From a virus, in IMG/VR virus record IMGVR_UViG_3300030106_006238, positions 1 through 64,000 of that record: a DNA stretch of 64,000 nucleotides; one strand, written 5' to 3'. Positions 53,957 through 60,628 of this stretch are shown piece by piece; the first letter of the stretch is position 1, and each line of letters opens with the position of its first letter. The position numbers were made by a program, and so were the translations under genes. A model generated the notes under the pieces. The model saw nothing but the letters and a program-made list of their open reading frames with translations. It searched no databases and was not told the origin of the DNA.

Positions 53957-54189
53957 ACTTCCAACTTAATCGAAAGATGATCATTGATTTTCATTGGCAA
54001 GTAAACACACATGTCTCCATCATCATCTATTGAAACTTTCTCTGGAAAGACCTCAACAACTTTGAAGTCTTCTTGAACCTTAGAAATGATCAACATCAAA
54101 TGGTTCTCATAGATATCTCTTGCTGCTACTGAAAGCTCAACACCTTCAATAGATTCAAACTCAATGTCATCAGATTCACATTGCATCAA
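53905..54189 (-). CDS. Small acidic hypothetical protein
   Basis: A 94-residue acidic protein (MMQCESDDIEFESIEGVELS...) between the methyltransferase and the 324-residue gene. It overlaps the methyltransferase 3' end by 14 bases and the next gene by 52. Function unknown; coding status supported by operon fit only. Confidence 0.58.
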   Translation of the reverse strand: MMQCESDDIEFESIEGVELSVAARDIYENHLMLIISKVQEDFKVVEVFPEKVSIDDDGDMCVYLPMKINDHLSIKLEVCRVGLGHWRWMEETIH

Positions 54190-55165
54190 TCACTGCCTTA
54201 CCAAGAACTTCAGATACTTGTGGACATACAGCATTACCTACTTGCCTGTATAAACTCTTCTTTGTCTTACCTTGAAATGGATGATTATCTGGAAAGCCCT
54301 GAAGCTTTGCGCATTCTCTCCATGTCAATCGTCTAAGCTTAGACAATGAATCTAATGATAGTTCATCATCTGGCTCTGCAACAAACGGTCCTGCATTACC
54401 AATCTGTACAGCAGCTACTGTAGTAGATGGTTCATCACTAATGTTCCTATAAGTTCTCTTCTCTCTTTCTTCTGATGTTCTTGGATTCGTACCACCACCA
54501 AGAAACTGACCAGAACCTAATGCATCACTAATAGTGTTCCATGGTTTCAATCGTGAACTAAACATTGTTCCTTGTAGTGTAGAACTCAATGAACCATGTG
54601 TAGCTTCTGGCCATCTAATCTGTTGAGCACCAGCAACTAAGAAGACACGACGCCTATGCTGTGGCACTCCATAATCAGAAGCATTCATCATGATGTGTCC
54701 TACCCAATCAAACCTCTTCTGAAACTCTGGAACAATCCAATCTTCCCAGTAGCAACCTGGACATTTATTAGCATCGCCAGAACAATCAGCAGAATGATAC
54801 GTCAACCCTGGTACGTTCTCACAGATGACATAGCGTGGACCTATGCCTCTTTCTATAAAGTGGTCAATGATGTTGAGAGTCCATGGCCAACCGTTCCTCT
54901 CGTCTAATGCTCCGAGTCTACTACCCGCAGTAGAGAATGCCTGACATGGTGGTGATGCCCAAAGCAAATCAACACGCTCTATATCTTTATACAAAGACAA
55001 GTCTCTTACATCTCCGCATGTACCTGGAAAGCCAGCAGCAACTAAAGTCTCCGCTGCATCAGCATCCCATTCAACACACAGCTTGTGATCAAAGCCTGCT
55101 CTTCTCAATCCAACAGAAGCACCACCTGCTCCTGCGAATAGATCGACACTAACAAAGTCCTTCAA
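54176..55165 (-). CDS. Cytosine-C5 DNA methyltransferase
   Basis: About 329 residues from TTG 55165, chosen because GGGAGG lies just upstream; a TTG at 55177 lacks a site. All the classic motifs are present: DLFAGAGG (I), ASPPCQAFS with catalytic cysteine C74 (IV), ENVPGL (VI), QHRRRVFLVA (VIII), LTWRECAKLQGFPDN (IX) and QVGNAVCPQVSE (X). An extra CSGDANKCPGCYWED insertion carries cysteines. No restriction enzyme is adjacent, so it is an orphan that could protect phage DNA from host restriction. Recognition site unknown. Confidence 0.92.
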   Translation of the reverse strand: MKDFVSVDLFAGAGGASVGLRRAGFDHKLCVEWDADAAETLVAAGFPGTCGDVRDLSLYKDIERVDLLWASPPCQAFSTAGSRLGALDERNGWPWTLNIIDHFIERGIGPRYVICENVPGLTYHSADCSGDANKCPGCYWEDWIVPEFQKRFDWVGHIMMNASDYGVPQHRRRVFLVAGAQQIRWPEATHGSLSSTLQGTMFSSRLKPWNTISDALGSGQFLGGGTNPRTSEEREKRTYRNISDEPSTTVAAVQIGNAGPFVAEPDDELSLDSLSKLRRLTWRECAKLQGFPDNHPFQGKTKKSLYRQVGNAVCPQVSEVLGKAVIDAM

Positions 55166-55192
55166 GTGTCCTCCCAATGTGGTGTGTCTACT

Positions 55193-55221
55193 ACCTTATC
55201 AATACGATGCTTTGTTGCCAA
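55193..55221 (-). promoter_or_regulatory. Leftward promoter of the methyltransferase operon
   Basis: On the minus strand TTGGCA, 17-bp spacer, TAAGGT: the -10 is at 55193-55198 and the -35 at 55216-55221 in plus coordinates. It points at the methyltransferase gene (start 55165) with a leader of about 20 bases. The match to a sigma70 consensus is good. Confidence 0.65.
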
Positions 55222-55543
55222 GAAGCTCGCAGCTCGTGTGGGGGTTACTCGCTGCATGGGGGGTTGTGGGGGTATCCCCCTTCGTAAGTGATAGTGTGGG
55301 GGTTGACGTGTCAAGGCATAGGCCCGAAAGCTCATTAGGGGGGGGTGTGGGGGGTGTGGGGGGTGACAAGTCAAGAGACCCTATAGAACGGGGATCAAAG
55401 GTATAGCTAAGAGAAGATTTTGGGGTTCAAATGTCAAGGAAATGTCAAGAGGTGTGTATTTTATGGTTTCAACGTTGACAACACGGGGGGCACGGGTGAA
55501 GATGGATCATCGGAATCAACCGATGACCAAACGGAGCAACACA
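55222..55543. promoter_or_regulatory. Divergent intergenic region with G-runs, TGTCAAGG repeats and a rightward promoter
   Basis: Non-coding region between the leftward methyltransferase operon and the rightward accessory genes. It holds G-runs (55338-55363), several TGTCAAGG-like sites (near 55306, 55370, 55432 and 55443) and a rightward promoter TTGACA (55475-55480), 17 bp, GAAGAT (55498-55503). No reading frame of note was found here. Confidence 0.65.
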
Positions 55544-56161
55544 ATGCAAACCACACCAAACACCATCGCCCTCCCTACCAACCTCGAGCAAGCCTTCTCG
55601 CTGACCAGAGGCGGCCAGTTCTGCTTCCTCGCCGAGCACGAGAACAAGGACGGATTCAAGTGCGCCAGCCGCCTTTACCAGACCGGCTTCAGCTACAAGG
55701 CTCTTTTGCAAGAGGCCCTCGCCGACTTGGCCAACTTGACCGCGAACCAGGTGATGGCTCAGTGCCGACACTGCGATACTCAGGCCCTCGCTCAGACTGC
55801 TATCGACCAACAGAAGGCATCCTGGGAGCGCTCGCTGGACAAGATCGCTAAAGGCACCCTCGAGTCTAACTACACCGAGGCGACTCCTGGCGTGCTCGTC
55901 AACGCGAACAATCCCGGCAGGCTCTACGTTCGTGGCCTCCTGGTGCGGGAGCAAGTCATCTGGCGCAAGGATCGCCCAGCGACCAAACACCGTAGCCCGC
56001 TGACCCCTACCAAGGCATGGATCAAGAATCAGTCTCGCATCAGCGACTACAAAAACTTCAGCCTCACCCCTGAGTCTAACTTCAAACACTTGGCGCTGGG
56101 TGGTCGTATCATCACCCCCGCCGATATCACCCGATACCTGGAGGATGTGTTGGGGGCGTAA
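55544..56161 (+). CDS. Hypothetical accessory protein
   Basis: A 205-residue protein from ATG 55544, which follows an ACGGAG leader at good distance; a longer frame from 55442 lacks one. Two cysteine pairs occur near residues 62-65 and 76-80 (QCRHCD). No family recognised. It is the first gene of the rightward accessory block and uses the promoter at 55475-55503. Codon use is more GC-rich than in the late genes. Confidence 0.72.
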   Translation: MQTTPNTIALPTNLEQAFSLTRGGQFCFLAEHENKDGFKCASRLYQTGFSYKALLQEALADLANLTANQVMAQCRHCDTQALAQTAIDQQKASWERSLDKIAKGTLESNYTEATPGVLVNANNPGRLYVRGLLVREQVIWRKDRPATKHRSPLTPTKAWIKNQSRISDYKNFSLTPESNFKHLALGGRIITPADITRYLEDVLGA

Positions 56162-56275
56162 GCCCCTGGGGGTGGGGGCCTGGTAACCTCCACCCCCTCC
56201 GTCCGAGGCTGTACCGCCTCGCTGATGAGACTCATGGAGAGTCGAAACGGAAACTCCAAACGGAAACACAACACA

Positions 56276-56494
56276 ATGCAACCACATATCAAACAACTGA
56301 TCTCAGAAGGTAAAGTACAACAGAGCAAACAGCTCTGCGCAGAGGAAGGATGCCAAGAACCTCTCTACGAGTTCACCGTCCCGATGTCTGAACCTCTCGT
56401 AATCAACGCAACACGGAGCCACCCTTTCGGCTACATCTGCGACAAGTGCGACAATAAGCGAACCCAAAAAAGATTCTTCGCTATTACTCGATAA
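56276..56494 (+). CDS. Small zinc-ribbon-like protein
   Basis: A 72-residue protein from ATG 56276. It has two cysteine pairs, C-x4-C (LCAEEGC) and C-x2-C (YICDKC), which could form a zinc site. It is followed by a UUCG-loop hairpin. Function unknown; the family is not recognised. Confidence 0.65.
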   Translation: MQPHIKQLISEGKVQQSKQLCAEEGCQEPLYEFTVPMSEPLVINATRSHPFGYICDKCDNKRTQKRFFAITR

Positions 56495-56501
56495 CAACAC
56501 C

Positions 56502-56519
56502 GCCCCCCTTCGGGGGGGC
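56502..56519 (+). terminator. UUCG-tetraloop hairpin between accessory genes
   Basis: GCCCCCC and GGGGGGGC flank a TTCG loop, making a very stable hairpin between the stop at 56494 and the next ribosome-binding site. There is no T-run, so it is more likely an RNA-stabilising or translation-insulating element than a terminator. Confidence 0.5.
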
Positions 56520-56540
56520 ACTTACACGGAGCACAACACC

Positions 56541-56939
56541 ATGCACACAAGAAAAGAATACATGTCCGGCGACTGCACACACCAACAGTTCTATGAGCAG
56601 ATGGTGACCGATGAAATCAAGGAAGGGGTTCGAAAGAGTATCGGCCTGGGCCGCATCATGCACTCAACGTGCGAACACTTCAACGATATACCTCTTAGCT
56701 TCTGGGATACCTTGGGCTGGAATCTAAGCGGTGCGATTGACCCTCAAATCAAAGCGGCATCTGACCACCCATCCCTTGCCGGTAGGGTGTGTGTGGTGAA
56801 GGCAGCAGCAAAAATGCTGAAGCGGGAAGAAGAGGATTTGACACCTTACGAGGTTCTCAAACGCATGAGACGGATGCATGCGATAGCTGCGGTTGATCGT
56901 TCGAATGCTTGGCTACGGGAAAAAGAAGGGGGTGAGTAA
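56541..56939 (+). CDS. Conserved phage accessory protein (hypothetical)
   Basis: A 132-residue protein from ATG 56541 after a CACGGAGCACAACACC leader. The stretch THQQFYEQMVTDEIKEGV...FNDIPLSFWDTL is a pattern I associate with a small phage protein family of unknown function. It overlaps the next short gene in a TAATG junction. Possibly a host-takeover or early protein; function unknown. Confidence 0.7.
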   Translation: MHTRKEYMSGDCTHQQFYEQMVTDEIKEGVRKSIGLGRIMHSTCEHFNDIPLSFWDTLGWNLSGAIDPQIKAASDHPSLAGRVCVVKAAAKMLKREEEDLTPYEVLKRMRRMHAIAAVDRSNAWLREKEGGE

Positions 56940-57016
56940 TGGATCCTCAGTTCTGGATTGAATGGCTCTTCTTGGTCAGCCTACTGTTCGCCGGATGGTG
57001 GGTGCTACCAAACTAA
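56939..57016 (+). CDS. 25-residue membrane microprotein
   Basis: A 25-residue peptide starting in a TAATG junction, with GGGGG upstream of the ATG. Residues about 8-23 are strongly hydrophobic (EWLFLVSLLFAGWWVLP), giving a single membrane span. Its size and coupling suggest a real microprotein, but the short length leaves considerable doubt. Confidence 0.5.
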   Translation: MDPQFWIEWLFLVSLLFAGWWVLPN

Positions 57017-57022
57017 AACAGA

Positions 57023-57053
57023 GGCCCTGAGCTCAGCTCGGGGCTTTCTTGCG
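57023..57053 (+). terminator. Intrinsic terminator with a short T-run
   Basis: GCCCTGAG pairs with CTCGGGGC (one T-G pair) around a CTCAG loop, followed by TTTCTTG. It closes the first accessory operon. Strength is moderate because the T-run is interrupted. Confidence 0.6.
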
Positions 57054-57060
57054 TCTGGGG

Positions 57061-57110
57061 CAGCTCAACCTATCACTTGTCAGAAAACGGTCCAAGTCGC
57101 GCCAGCTCAA
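57061..57110 (+). repeat. Intergenic element 1: one copy of the 16-bp motif with CAGCTCAA motifs
   Basis: Contains CGGTCCAAGTCGCGCC at 57088-57103, plus CAGCTCAA at 57061-57068 and about 57103-57110. It lies upstream of the 76-residue gene at 57175. It is the first of six groups of this repeat family. Confidence 0.75.
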
Positions 57111-57174
57111 AAAAACAAAACTTTTTTGTCCGCCTAAATCATGCGAGCTCGTCTTGTATTGTAGGAGAACAACA

Positions 57175-57405
57175 ATGAGTAAGTTTGAAGAGAGAGAAGA
57201 CGAAAACCGCGACCTAGCAAAAAGCTTTATTGGCCTATTCGCTAAGAAGTTGAGTGAAGAGCTAATCGAGATGCGTGATGCTGGTGTCGATGCTGGAGAA
57301 GAGCATGTGCAAGAGATGATTGGTCTCCTGCATGGACTCAACGTCATTGCAATAGAGCAAGAGCTTGGTGAAGCAATGAAGAAAAGCATGGAGGCAATTA
57401 CATGA
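57175..57405 (+). CDS. Small acidic helical protein
   Basis: A 76-residue charged helical protein from ATG 57175 with GTAGGAG upstream. No domain recognised. It follows one copy of the 16-bp repeat but no convincing -35/-10 pair was found. Function unknown. Confidence 0.65.
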   Translation: MSKFEEREDENRDLAKSFIGLFAKKLSEELIEMRDAGVDAGEEHVQEMIGLLHGLNVIAIEQELGEAMKKSMEAIT

Positions 57406-57430
57406 ACCCCCCTCCGTAACCGTCAGAAGA

Positions 57431-57474
57431 CGTACCAGGTCGCACCATCGTTAGGGGACGTACCAGGTCGCACC
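57431..57474 (+). repeat. Intergenic element 2: two tandem copies of the 16-bp motif, 28-bp period
   Basis: Two copies of CGTACCAGGTCGCACC start at 57431 and 57459, exactly 28 bp apart, with GTTAGGGGA between them. They lie about 70-115 bp upstream of the -35 of the promoter at 57544. Confidence 0.85.
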
Positions 57475-57510
57475 ATCGCTAAAAGACAAAAGACTTCGCA
57501 CGGGTCGAGT

Positions 57511-57572
57511 TGTCAAGGAAATGTCAAGGGTGTGTTTTAGGTGTTGCCAACTCCGATACCACGTGGCATATT
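57511..57572 (+). promoter_or_regulatory. Promoter with a TGTCAAGG direct repeat
   Basis: TGTCAAGG repeats at 57511-57518 and 57522-57529 (11-bp period) precede TTGCCA (57544-57549), a 17-bp spacer and CATATT (57567-57572). The pair of repeats one helical turn apart is a likely binding site for a dimeric or co-operative regulator. The same arrangement occurs at 55432 and 59726. Confidence 0.72.
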
Positions 57573-57614
57573 GTGAGAGTAGCAAGGACGCTACAACAAC
57601 ACGGAGCAAAAACA

Positions 57615-57854
57615 ATGAGTCAAAAACCACAACGCCCAATCAACGTAATCGCAAAGGAAATCGTCGCTGATTGGAAAGTCGTAAACTATGCCGCCGTTCC
57701 ATATCTGGAAGCAATGTTTTCACTCGATAGCATTGACGACAACTTCCACTATGACTCCGGCAAGTCTGTAGTCCGCTACTTCCTTGCCAATGCGCAAGGG
57801 TGGCGAGGCGAGAAAGCACGAAGCATCAAAGCTGAACTCAAGAGCATGATGTAA
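57615..57854 (+). CDS. Conserved small phage protein (hypothetical)
   Basis: A 79-residue protein from ATG 57615 after an ACGGAGCAAAAACA leader. The pattern IAKEIVADWKVVNYAAVPYL...DSGKSVVRYFLANAQGWRGEKARSIKAELK is one I associate with a family widespread in phages and plasmids, of unknown function. It is served by the promoter at 57544-57572. The repeated alanine-rich helix at the end is typical. Confidence 0.75.
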   Translation: MSQKPQRPINVIAKEIVADWKVVNYAAVPYLEAMFSLDSIDDNFHYDSGKSVVRYFLANAQGWRGEKARSIKAELKSMM

Positions 57855-57862
57855 ACCTCAAC

Positions 57863-57880
57863 GGGGGGCGCAAGCCCCCC
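57863..57880 (+). terminator. GCAA-tetraloop hairpin between accessory genes
   Basis: GGGGGGC-GCAA-GCCCCCC, a 7-bp perfect stem with a GNRA loop, lies between the stop codon of the 79-residue gene and the next ribosome-binding leader. It has no T-run. The same hairpin recurs at 59043 and 61992. Confidence 0.6.
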
Positions 57881-57901
57881 ACCACACCACGGAGAAAAAC
57901 A

Positions 57902-58213
57902 ATGACATTCGAAACACACAATGAGACCACAGTACTTAGCGGCGGAACATGCTTGCAAGGCTACATCACGATTGACTTTGATAAACTGGTAGCTGTATTC
58001 GGAGAGCCTTGCGAAGGCGATCAATACAAAGTCGATTGGGAATGGGAAATCGAGTTTGATGACGGTACGGTTGCAACTGTCTACAACTGGAAGAACGGAC
58101 CCAGCTATTGTGGAGAGCAAGGTTTGAACCAATATCAGATCAAAGAATGGCACGTTGGAGGCCGTTCCCGCACTGCAGTCAATCTTGTAGAGAACGCACT
58201 AAACATCGCATAA
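57902..58213 (+). CDS. Conserved small phage protein (hypothetical)
   Basis: A 103-residue protein with ATG after a CACGGAGAAAAAC leader. The pattern GTCLQGYITIDFDKLVAVFGEP...DDGTVATVYNWKNGPSYCGEQG...WHVGGRSRTAVNLVENAL is one I recall from many phages, with no established function. Likely a small cytoplasmic enzyme- or ligand-type fold; no catalytic residue can be assigned. Confidence 0.75.
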   Translation: MTFETHNETTVLSGGTCLQGYITIDFDKLVAVFGEPCEGDQYKVDWEWEIEFDDGTVATVYNWKNGPSYCGEQGLNQYQIKEWHVGGRSRTAVNLVENALNIA

Positions 58214-58220
58214 CCGTGGT

Positions 58221-58255
58221 GGGGTGGCGGGTAGCCCGCAAGGGTCCGCCACCCC
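58221..58255 (+). terminator. Long GC-rich hairpin with an inner GCAA loop
   Basis: GGGGTGGCGG (58221-58230) pairs with CCGCCACCCC (58246-58255), with an inner CCC-GCAA-GGG. It lies after the 103-residue gene and before a short gene. No T-run follows. Confidence 0.55.
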
Positions 58256-58271
58256 TATTGGAGCAAGGAAA

Positions 58272-58385
58272 ATGGAAGAGCAAGAATGGTTAGCAGAGGT
58301 CTGCAGGAAATTTAGCGAGCAAGACTTAGCATTCACTTTATGGCATCGCGTGTTTGTGTCGTATCAAACCCCAGCGATAGCTTAG
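58272..58385 (+). CDS. 37-residue microprotein (candidate)
   Basis: A 37-residue acidic peptide starting at ATG 58272, preceded by AAGGA. It follows the hairpin at 58221-58255 and precedes a strong terminator. No similarity recognised. Coding status rests on the ribosome-binding site and context, so it remains a candidate. Confidence 0.42.
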   Translation: MEEQEWLAEVCRKFSEQDLAFTLWHRVFVSYQTPAIA

Positions 58386-58500
58386 AAAGCATGCGCTATT
58401 GGATGTGCTTCTAGTGCAGGAAGTAAATGATCTTCTCCATTGTAGGGTCGCGCCCATGAATGGCACGAAGAACAGCTAAGAAAATCACCAATAGTGGCGG

Positions 58501-58536
58501 CCCGATCATCGTGCACAGATGATCGGGTTTTCTTTT
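58501..58536 (+). terminator. Strong intrinsic terminator
   Basis: A perfect 10-bp stem, CCCGATCATC and GATGATCGGG, with a GTGCACA loop and TTTTCTTTT after it. It ends the second accessory operon. Confidence 0.9.
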
Positions 58537-58564
58537 GAGCTGCAGTACTATCACTGTTTGGGGA

Positions 58565-58636
58565 CGTACCAGGTCGCGCCGTCGTTAGGGGACGGTCCAA
58601 GTCGCACCGTCGTTGGGGGACGTACCAAGTCGCACC
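58565..58636 (+). repeat. Intergenic element 3: three tandem copies, 28-bp period
   Basis: Copies at 58565, 58593 and 58621, exactly 28 bp apart. Variants are CGTACC, CGGTCC and CGTACC followed by A(A/G)GTCGC(A/G)CC. The intervening bases (GTCGTTAGGGGA type) are also conserved. A CAGCTCAA motif follows at about 58637. Confidence 0.88.
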
Positions 58637-58676
58637 AGCTCAACAAATCACCAGCTCCTTTTTTCTGGTGCCAAGG

Positions 58677-58705
58677 TTGACAACGGGGGTGAGAAATGCG
58701 ACATT
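58677..58705 (+). promoter_or_regulatory. Rightward promoter (TTGACA-N17-GACATT)
   Basis: TTGACA (58677-58682), 17 bp, GACATT (58700-58705). The -10 is imperfect, but position, spacing and downstream gene are consistent with the other promoters of this block. It serves the genes at 58751-59597. Confidence 0.55.
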
Positions 58706-58750
58706 GGGGGTGGGAGAGGACGGTCTTCTCTCAATCACCACGGAGCACCA

Positions 58751-59026
58751 ATGAGTAGTCAAAACACAATCATTTCAAACCCAGAGTTCTACACTCCACT
58801 TTCTGAGTTGCGCCAGTACTCCGACAAGTACTTAGCAGAGGCCATCAAATGGGAGCCACTCTACAAAGGCTGGACCGTATACGGAGACGCCACATTGTAC
58901 GAATGCCACATCCAAGGCGACGAGAACACCATTGTAATGGTCATTGGCGGTAAGGCTTATGACACAGGGCATTGGGAAATCTCAGATCTCCGAGAGCACG
59001 AACCAATCCAAATCAACTTCTTTTAG
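58751..59026 (+). CDS. Hypothetical accessory protein
   Basis: A 91-residue protein from ATG 58751 after a CACCACGGAGCACCA leader. Mixed alpha/beta with WYxG-type turns (YKGWTVYGDATLYECHIQGDE). No family recognised. Followed by the GCAA hairpin at 59043. Confidence 0.68.
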   Translation: MSSQNTIISNPEFYTPLSELRQYSDKYLAEAIKWEPLYKGWTVYGDATLYECHIQGDENTIVMVIGGKAYDTGHWEISDLREHEPIQINFF

Positions 59027-59042
59027 AACTACAAACCAACCA

Positions 59043-59059
59043 GGGGGGCGCAAGCCCCC
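59043..59059 (+). terminator. GCAA-tetraloop hairpin between accessory genes
   Basis: GGGGGGC-GCAA-GCCCCC between the stop of the 91-residue gene and the next leader. Same design as at 57863 and 61992. Confidence 0.6.
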
Positions 59060-59079
59060 AACACCACGGAGCACAAAAA

Positions 59080-59343
59080 ATGAAATGGTCTTATCAAAGT
59101 CAAAGCCTTCACTACACGTCGATTCACTCTTCGGACCCGGATCCCGCAAAATGCATTTGTAAGGGTAGCGGTTGGTGGCTTTCCAACTATGACACCTGGG
59201 AGCAGTGCAGCTACACCGCTCATCGCAAGGGTAACGAACGTCATCCAGAAGACGTAGCATACGAAGAGTCCATGAATGAATGGGCGGCTGAATGGGAAGC
59301 TGAGAAAGCAATGGAAGCCGAACAAAACAAAGGAGGTGAATAA
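59080..59343 (+). CDS. Small cysteine-rich accessory protein
   Basis: An 87-residue protein from ATG 59080. A CICKGSGWWLSNYDTWEQC segment (residues about 25-44) resembles short treble-clef or DnaJ-type zinc modules found in phage proteins. The C-terminus is acidic. It overlaps the next gene in a TAATG junction. Function unknown. Confidence 0.68.
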   Translation: MKWSYQSQSLHYTSIHSSDPDPAKCICKGSGWWLSNYDTWEQCSYTAHRKGNERHPEDVAYEESMNEWAAEWEAEKAMEAEQNKGGE

Positions 59344-59597
59344 TGGAAACCATGCAAGCGCTAGTAGTGAGCGTTGTAGACGCGATTGGAAACGATCCTA
59401 AACCAGACTGGAAAGATTCTTTGATTGATGCATGCGATGCTGTAGAAGCGGAGTTTGATGAGATGAAAGAAGCACTAAAAAAGCAGAAAGCCTGCACAGA
59501 AAGCACTGAAACAATGTTCGAAGCTTTCGATGAGGAAACAGGGGAGACCTGGGCATTGTGTTGGCATCTCGTCAAAGAGAAAGGGGGTGATGGATGA
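59343..59597 (+). CDS. Small acidic hypothetical protein
   Basis: An 84-residue, E/D/K-rich helical protein starting in a TAATG junction with GGAGGTG upstream. No domain recognised. It closes the operon; repeats follow its stop. Confidence 0.62.
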   Translation: METMQALVVSVVDAIGNDPKPDWKDSLIDACDAVEAEFDEMKEALKKQKACTESTETMFEAFDEETGETWALCWHLVKEKGGDG

Positions 59598-59628
59598 GCA
59601 GCTCGCTTTCGATTCAACAGCAGCGCGA

Positions 59629-59722
59629 CGGTCCAAGTCGCACCGTTGAAAGCCGTACCAAGTCGCACCGTTAGGGGCCGTACCAAGTCGCACCACAGTT
59701 AGGGGACGGTCCAAGTCGCATC
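59629..59722 (+). repeat. Intergenic element 4: four copies of the 16-bp motif
   Basis: Copies at 59629, 59654, 59679 and 59707, spaced 25, 25 and 28 bp. They are followed directly by TGTCAAGG repeats (59726, 59737) and the promoter of the 246-residue gene. It is the densest four-copy group. Confidence 0.88.
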
Positions 59723-59725
59723 GAA

Positions 59726-59785
59726 TGTCAAGGAAATGTCAAGGGCAAAATAAGTGTTGCCAAGACTGATAACAGCAGCTAAGAT
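59726..59785 (+). promoter_or_regulatory. Promoter with a TGTCAAGG direct repeat
   Basis: TGTCAAGG at 59726-59733 and 59737-59744 (11-bp period), then TTGCCA (59757-59762), 17-bp spacer, TAAGAT (59780-59785). Strong match to the pattern at 57511 and 55432. Confidence 0.75.
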
Positions 59786-59813
59786 AAAGACACCACAACA
59801 AAGGACACCACAA

Positions 59814-60554
59814 ATGAGAAGAATTGTTTTATACGAAGGACCATCAGCCATTGACGGCGCACCAATTGTCGCATTGACAGCAGACATTGATCGCAAGTCT
59901 AAAAACGTGAAAACTGCAGACGAAGTCCAGACTTATATCCTGCGCCAGGATGTCAAGCCTAACGCGGCGATCAAGTCAGGAGAGGACACGTCAATTTGTG
60001 GCGGATGCGCACACCGATCAGAGGCATCGGGCGGATCGGGCGCATGCTATGTGATCGCCTTTCGTGGCCCGCTCGCAGTGTGGTCCGCTTACAAGCGAGG
60101 CAATGTGATCAGGCCATCGGATGCTTTGATCTCCGCTATGGTAGCAGACCGGACGATCCGTCTTGGATCCTATGGCAATCCGTCTGCTATCCCTGCGGAT
60201 CGTTGGGAGGTCTTGCTTGCACAGTCGAAGGGCCACACAGGATATGATCACAGGTGGCGCGATATTGACCCTGCAGTGTGGGCACACCTTGTTATGGCAA
60301 GCGTTGACACGCCGGAAGAAGCACACGAAGCGATCGCGATGGGATACCGGACGTTTCGAACCCGTTTACCTGACGAAGTATTGATGCCACACGAGCGAGT
60401 GTGTCCTGCCTCTCATGAGTTTGGGCAAGTGTTGACTTGCGAGCAGTGCAGGGGATGTGACGGCACACGACGCGGACAAAAACGAAAGTCCTACGCCATC
60501 ATAGCCCATGGCCCTATGGCAAAAAGATACGAAAAGTGGAGGGCAAGCCTGTAA
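59814..60554 (+). CDS. Conserved phage protein with two cysteine clusters (hypothetical)
   Basis: A 246-residue protein from ATG 59814 after AAGGACACCACAA. An N-terminal ICGGCAHR...ACYV cluster and a C-terminal CPASHEFGQVLTCEQCRGC cluster could each bind metal. The central part (GPLAVWSAYKRG...SYGNPSAIPADRWEVLLAQSKGHTGYDHRW) is a pattern I associate with a recurrent phage protein of unknown function. No known catalytic motif. It is the largest gene but one of the rightward accessory block. Confidence 0.75.
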   Translation: MRRIVLYEGPSAIDGAPIVALTADIDRKSKNVKTADEVQTYILRQDVKPNAAIKSGEDTSICGGCAHRSEASGGSGACYVIAFRGPLAVWSAYKRGNVIRPSDALISAMVADRTIRLGSYGNPSAIPADRWEVLLAQSKGHTGYDHRWRDIDPAVWAHLVMASVDTPEEAHEAIAMGYRTFRTRLPDEVLMPHERVCPASHEFGQVLTCEQCRGCDGTRRGQKRKSYAIIAHGPMAKRYEKWRASL

Positions 60555-60560
60555 TCGGGT

Positions 60561-60610
60561 TTGACACCACACAGAACACAAGCTAAGATTCAAAAGTAGG
60601 ATGAACCTAC
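60561..60610 (+). promoter_or_regulatory. Promoter plus 5' hairpin
   Basis: TTGACA (60561-60566), 17-bp spacer, TAAGAT (60584-60589). Seven bases further the transcript begins with GTAGG-ATGAA-CCTAC (60596-60610), a short perfect inverted repeat. The identical 15-nt element occurs at 61650-61664. Confidence 0.75.
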
Positions 60611-60628
60611 ACACCACAAGGAGCAACA

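Larger units (their letters stand above)
58386..58750 (+). other. Gene-free stretch with a terminator, repeats and a promoter
   Basis: No convincing gene. It holds a strong terminator (58501-58536), the third group of 16-bp repeats (58565-58636), a CACCAG...CTGGTG inverted repeat (about 58648-58670), and a promoter at 58677-58705 with a long leader to the gene at 58751. The stretch 58386-58500 holds nothing recognisable. Confidence 0.6.

Noticed and set aside
55469-56296. Leftward 275-residue frame opposite the first rightward accessory gene
   Set aside because: Shadow frame; the rightward gene has the leader, start and protein-like sequence.
58565-58636. CRISPR-like array from the 28-bp periodic repeats
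   Set aside because: The bases between copies are conserved rather than unique spacers, copies are few per group, and no cas gene is near.
59590-59649. 19-residue frame starting ATGGATGAGCAG
   Set aside because: Too short, overlaps the previous stop and runs into the first repeat copy; no independent support.
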